A stretch of DNA of 11,024 nucleotides. Source: Acanthamoeba lenticulata (lineage: Eukaryota; Discosea; Longamoebia; Acanthamoebidae). The DNA lies in assembly GCA_002179805.1 (NCBI GenBank), contig NAVB01003139.1, positions 1 through 11,024 of the forward strand. The letters are read 5' to 3'. This document shows positions 7,927 to 11,024 of the stretch, piece by piece (position 1 is the stretch's first letter; every line of letters starts with the position of its first letter). Under the pieces are notes generated by a model. It was not told where the DNA came from, ran no database searches, and saw only the letters and a program-made list of their open reading frames with translations. A program made the translations under genes and the position numbers.

Positions 7927-9412
7927 TTATGCGCCACGATCGCGGTTTTCCCTGGTGGTATCTGGAGACGTGGGCGAAGGAGACGAAAGAGCGTCAAGTA
8001 GCTCTTCCAGCTGCTCGTCGAGCCGTTGCTGGTCGCTGTAATCCGGGCGATCGGCTGAGATGAAACCATTTGGCACGTCATTGTCGTCTGGCTTCTCGAG
8101 TTGGTGTGGTGCGATTGTAGTTGAGGGGGCAAGTTGGTCCTCCCAATTGCAAAATGTGTGCTCACTCACCGACATGACCTGATGGACCACCGAGAGGCTG
8201 ATCTGCCTCTGAGAGAGGAGAAATATGTGTGAGCTCTTCTTGTTGATTGCACCACAAGGACACCACGAACCCTTCCCTCTCGGTCAAACAGGAACTGGTG
8301 ACTGGAGTGGACTCGCATCAGCCGACCGTCCTTTGTGCTCACAAGCTTGGACATCAGGTCATACACGGGCCCGACGCTCCCAGACCGAGGCGGTGTCTGG
8401 TTCAAGAAGGCAGACAAGAGTCTGGTGGTCTCTGGGTGGATTCGGACCGGCGAACCCACGAGCCCGCCCTGCCAGCCATTTCCCTGTTGGGTCAGTTCCG
8501 TGCGTGGCCTCAGGACAAGGATGTACATCGGAGACGATGGGGACAAACCAGCTGGTAGCCCACCAACCGGGCATAGCTGGGAGACACATAACAGTAGTAC
8601 ATCTCACCGGACGTGCTCACCGAGACCACCGAGAACGGCTTTCTGGTGTGCGACGCCACGAGTTAGTGCAACACACGTCACGATTGTTCGGTGCGGGCGG
8701 ACGTGCGTGAGGTCTTGCAAGAGCAGCGGTTGTGCAGAGTCGTCGTAGGCCGCAAGGAAGGGCAGAATGTGCTTGATGGGCGACCCATGAGAGGGTTCGA
8801 TCGGCATGCGTACTTGCAGCGTGTCGGACGCCTGGCGCAAGGCGAGTTGTGTGCGAAGAGCGTCCATTTGATGCTCGAACACGGTTTGCTGGTTCTGCAG
8901 CGAACTCACCCTTTCCACGAGGACCCGGTTTTCCTGCCTCAGGCAGCGCACCTGCTCGACCAGAGCAGACAGCAGCTCGGTGGCAGACTGGTTGGCGGTG
9001 CCCTGTTGTGGCTGCACATCGCCCCTGGTCATCTCATGGAAAGAACGTGGTGAAGCCTGTGAAGAGGCAGGAAAGATGGCACAAGAAGGGCGCTTCTCTC
9101 GCACAACTGCGGGTCGCCCGTGGGGGGAAGATGGAACGGTGTGGGCGACGGCCGGAGCAAAGGCAGCAGTTTCTGGTGCTGCTGTGCGAAGCTTTTGTGG
9201 CCGTCCGCGCTTGCGGGAAAGGAGGAACTGGCACTGTACTTCCTTGCCCCACTCGACACACCGGCGGCAGGGCTGTCTTCTGGAGTTGAGGACTGGTCAC
9301 CAGTTGCCGAAACACAAGCGCAACAAGGAAGAAGGTACCCGTCACAAGCTAGGTGTTGGTGGGTACAGGCAGTGCATGACTTTCTCAGCCGTGCCCTTTT
9401 GTGCTCGGCCAT
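7927..9412 (-). CDS. Zn2Cys6 transcription factor-like protein with AT-hook core, leucine zipper and PAS-like domain
   Basis: Five exons on the minus strand: 9412-9339, 9276-8677, 8642-8549, 8483-8253 and 8208-7927 (stop TAA), about 426 aa. The N-terminus has a GAL4-type cluster C13-x2-C16-x6-C23-x4-C28-x2-C31-x8-C40, rebuilt by a 62-bp intron. Just after it, RKRGRPQK (46-53) contains an AT-hook core. A leucine zipper follows, with L130, L137, L144, L151 and L165 in heptad spacing (F158 between). Residues from about 225 look like a PAS fold: PFSVVSVS, YVSPSYARLVGY, HPETTRLLSAFL, STKDGRLMRV, FLFDREGRVRGVLV. Zn cluster plus PAS is the layout of the fungal ERT1/AcuK regulators; similar proteins occur in amoebae. 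The C-terminus is acidic (DEQLEELLDAL) and may activate transcription. The least certain junctions are 8643-8676 (34 bp; alternatives 44 or 65 bp with acceptor at 8639) and 8209-8252 (44 or 47 bp). Ligand and target genes are unknown. Confidence 0.8.
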
Positions 9413-9606
9413 TTTAACGCTCTGACAGTCTGGCCAGATTAAAAGTTGGTTTTGCCGGCTAGCCAGAATTCTTCGATTGGTAGACCCGGTCTTTAGCGTG
9501 ATTGGCGTATTAGAAAAGCTCGGTGTTCCCGCCAAAAAATGTTAAATCGGAATTATTAAGTTGCGCTGTTACCTGTTCTTGAGTGCACCAATTGTTCAAA
9601 AAGGCC
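9413..9606. promoter_or_regulatory. Compact bidirectional promoter region
   Basis: Fewer than 230 bp separate the ATG of the Zn2Cys6 gene (9412, minus) from the candidate ATGs of the secreted repeat-protein gene (9607 or 9640, plus). Both genes must take their promoters and leaders from this stretch. It is AT-richer around 9535-9560. I see no clear TATA box or repeated operator. Confidence 0.5.
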
Positions 9607-11024
9607 ATGAATTGGGCCAAGCAAGTTCGCCAGCCCAGCATGACGAGAGAAACGAGGGTGGCGCTGCTCATGGAGGTGTTGCTTCTCTTGTTGTCTTTGG
9701 TCTTCGCCACCGGTGACGCTTGTTGTACTCTTCCCCTCTCTTGCCTGCTTTGCCGCAGTTTGCTGTTTACAAGAGAATATGGTTCAGGGACGGTTTGTGG
9801 TCCGCCCGGCGTGTGCAACTTCACGCGTGTGGATGAGGCTTTGCTGGCCCTCAATGCCTCTGGGGGCGGCGTGCTCTCCATTGGCACTGGCCTCTATGTG
9901 GACGAAAACTCAGTTGACCTCGGCGTCGACTGCACCTTGGAGTACGACCCAAACCTTTGCGAGCGTATGGTGTGAGGCCAATTAATCTTCATTTGCGCAC
10001 CAGAGTGGCAGCAGGTGGGGTAACAATCCAGCTGGCCAACTCAAGCTCGAGTGGTTATTGGTTGCGTGTGCCCGGTTTGACAATCCAAGGAGGTCAGCTG
10101 TCTCTCGTTGGCGGCGGCATTGACCTAGGTTCACCCCTTCTCCATCTCCTCCCTCCTGTAAAGAGTGCTGCTTTGTTGAACGTTTTGTTTGCCACAAGAA
10201 CAGGATATCCAAGTAGAGTTTTTAATGTGTCAGCTCCACTGAACATCACTTCGCGGACCACCGGCACGTACCAAACCTCAAATGGAAACCAGTGTGGCTA
10301 ACTCATACTCTTGATAGGAGTTACTATGGGCTTTGGAGGTCAGTTCTATCAATATCACCCTGTGTCCATATCATTGCTGGAAGACACCACTACTGGTAAC
10401 AACTCTAACATCAAACCTAACAAGAACCTCCTTTAACAACTAAAGGTGTAAAATGAGTGAAGTAGAGGTATTTGGAGTGGCCTTGGACCATAGCCAGTGG
10501 TTCCAGCAAGCCAACTTGTATGTTGAATGTAGTTCTGGCATTAACTGTACTGGTACATACCACATTCTCTTAGGAAAGTAGATTCAAAAAACTAACATTT
10601 GTGTCACAAGCAATTTACATTTCAATTGCTTCTGATTGGTATCAATATGGGAATGTAAACATCAACCTCAACTCTGGCTTAGGTTAGTTTTTTCTTCTAT
10701 TGATTTTATTAGAATTTATTTTATATTATCGATTAATTGTATATACAGGTATTTTTATCTATTACTTTTCTTCGTGGGTACAACAAGGCCAAGTGGACCT
10801 CTTTGTGAATAACGAAACAACCGTGGGTGGTACCTAGCTTTCTTCCTTTGTGTTTTGGATCTCAGAATGTGTTTAATCTTGTTTTTTTATAATTATTATA
10901 ATTAGGAATCACATGTCGGCAAGCTAGTTGGCAATCAACTGGGCTGGTCAACGTAATTGTTACAGCAGGGTCTTATGGTTATGCTTGCTACTTGTTCTTT
11001 TGTTTGTTTGTTTGTTTTTTTTTA
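9607..11024 (+). CDS. Secreted or membrane repeat protein, paralogue of the 122-3119 gene; 3' end outside window
   Basis: Exons: 9607-9941, 10004-10128, 10204-10263, 10318-10395, 10466-10552, 10611-10682, 10749-10829 and 10906-10977; the gene continues past the window. The first ATG is 9607; 9640 gives a more typical signal peptide (MTRETRVALLMEVLLLLLSL). A pyrimidine-rich tract and CAG at 9757-9759 could end a further intron (donor unclear). The N-terminal part reads like a parallel beta-helix cap: VDEALLALNASGGGVLSIGTGLYV, then GGVTIQLAN and VPGLTIQGGQLSLVGGG. Then come phase 1 exons with one unit each: NVSAPLNIT, GFGGQFYQYHPVSIS, SQWFQQANLYVEC, SDWYQYGNVNIN, SSWVQQGQVDLF, ASWQSTGLVNVIV. 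These match the units of the first gene in motif, length and phase. The intron 10264-10317 needs a GC donor. Codon use is AT-richer than in neighbouring genes. Cell-surface role is inference. Confidence 0.72.
10204..10977 (+). repeat. Array of single-exon protein repeat units (right paralogue)
   Basis: Six consecutive exons of 60, 78, 87, 72, 81 and 72 bp all begin after a phase 1 acceptor and end G|GT (or G|GC for the first). Four carry a W-x-[QS]-x-[GA] core: W-F-Q-Q-A, W-Y-Q-Y-G-N, W-V-Q-Q-G-Q, W-Q-S-T-G. The first two correspond to the divergent first unit of the left gene (shared PLNIT and GFG segments). Confidence 0.72.
10990..11024 (+). repeat. TTTG/T-rich low-complexity tail in an intron
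   Basis: After the donor at 10978 the sequence becomes T-rich with several TTTG copies, and the window ends in a T run. This fits the 5' part of an intron or its polypyrimidine tract. It is non-coding. Confidence 0.7.

Overview
This is eukaryotic nuclear DNA. Every gene is split by short GT-AG introns, mostly 44-107 bp with a few up to about 150 bp. The genes are close together on both strands, and coding exons are mostly GC-rich with AT-rich or homopolymer-rich introns. Gene content (an Atg18/WIPI protein, ARV1, a Zn2Cys6 factor with a PAS-like fold, and large secreted repeat proteins) and intron density suggest a free-living amoebozoan of the Acanthamoeba type. That assignment is inference; no rRNA or other marker is present.

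Layout. (1) 122-3119 (+): the 3' ten exons of a large type I membrane protein. It has an exon-encoded repeat array (motif W-x-Q-x-G-N), a Ser/Pro linker, a large extracellular domain with a poly-Ser/dibasic tract, one transmembrane helix and a short tail. (2) 3264-4925 (-): complete PROPPIN (WIPI3/4-like Atg18 family), 8 coding exons, 353 aa. (3) 5243-6283 (-): complete ARV1 lipid-homeostasis protein, 6 exons, 238 aa. (4) 6806-7753 (+): unrecognised six-helix membrane protein, 5 exons, 233 aa. (5) 7927-9412 (-): transcription-factor-like protein with Zn2Cys6 cluster, AT-hook core, leucine zipper and PAS-like domain, about 426 aa. (6) 9607 to beyond the window end (+): 5' part of a second secreted repeat protein, a paralogue of gene 1, with signal peptide, beta-helix-like N-terminus and the same exon-encoded units.

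The most notable signal is the pair of flanking paralogues (genes 1 and 6). In both, most exons are 60-96 bp, start and end in intron phase 1, and carry exactly one repeat unit of about 20-33 residues. This is an array of interchangeable cassettes that can be gained, lost or skipped without breaking the frame. I read each unit as one coil or strand set of a beta-helix-like ectodomain, probably a surface receptor or adhesin; the fold and role are inference. The genes between them are ordinary housekeeping or regulatory genes, with no sign of an operon, CRISPR array, insertion sequence or RNA gene.

Splice sites were placed by eye from GT/AG, frame continuity and family similarity. The uncertain ones are named in the entries.
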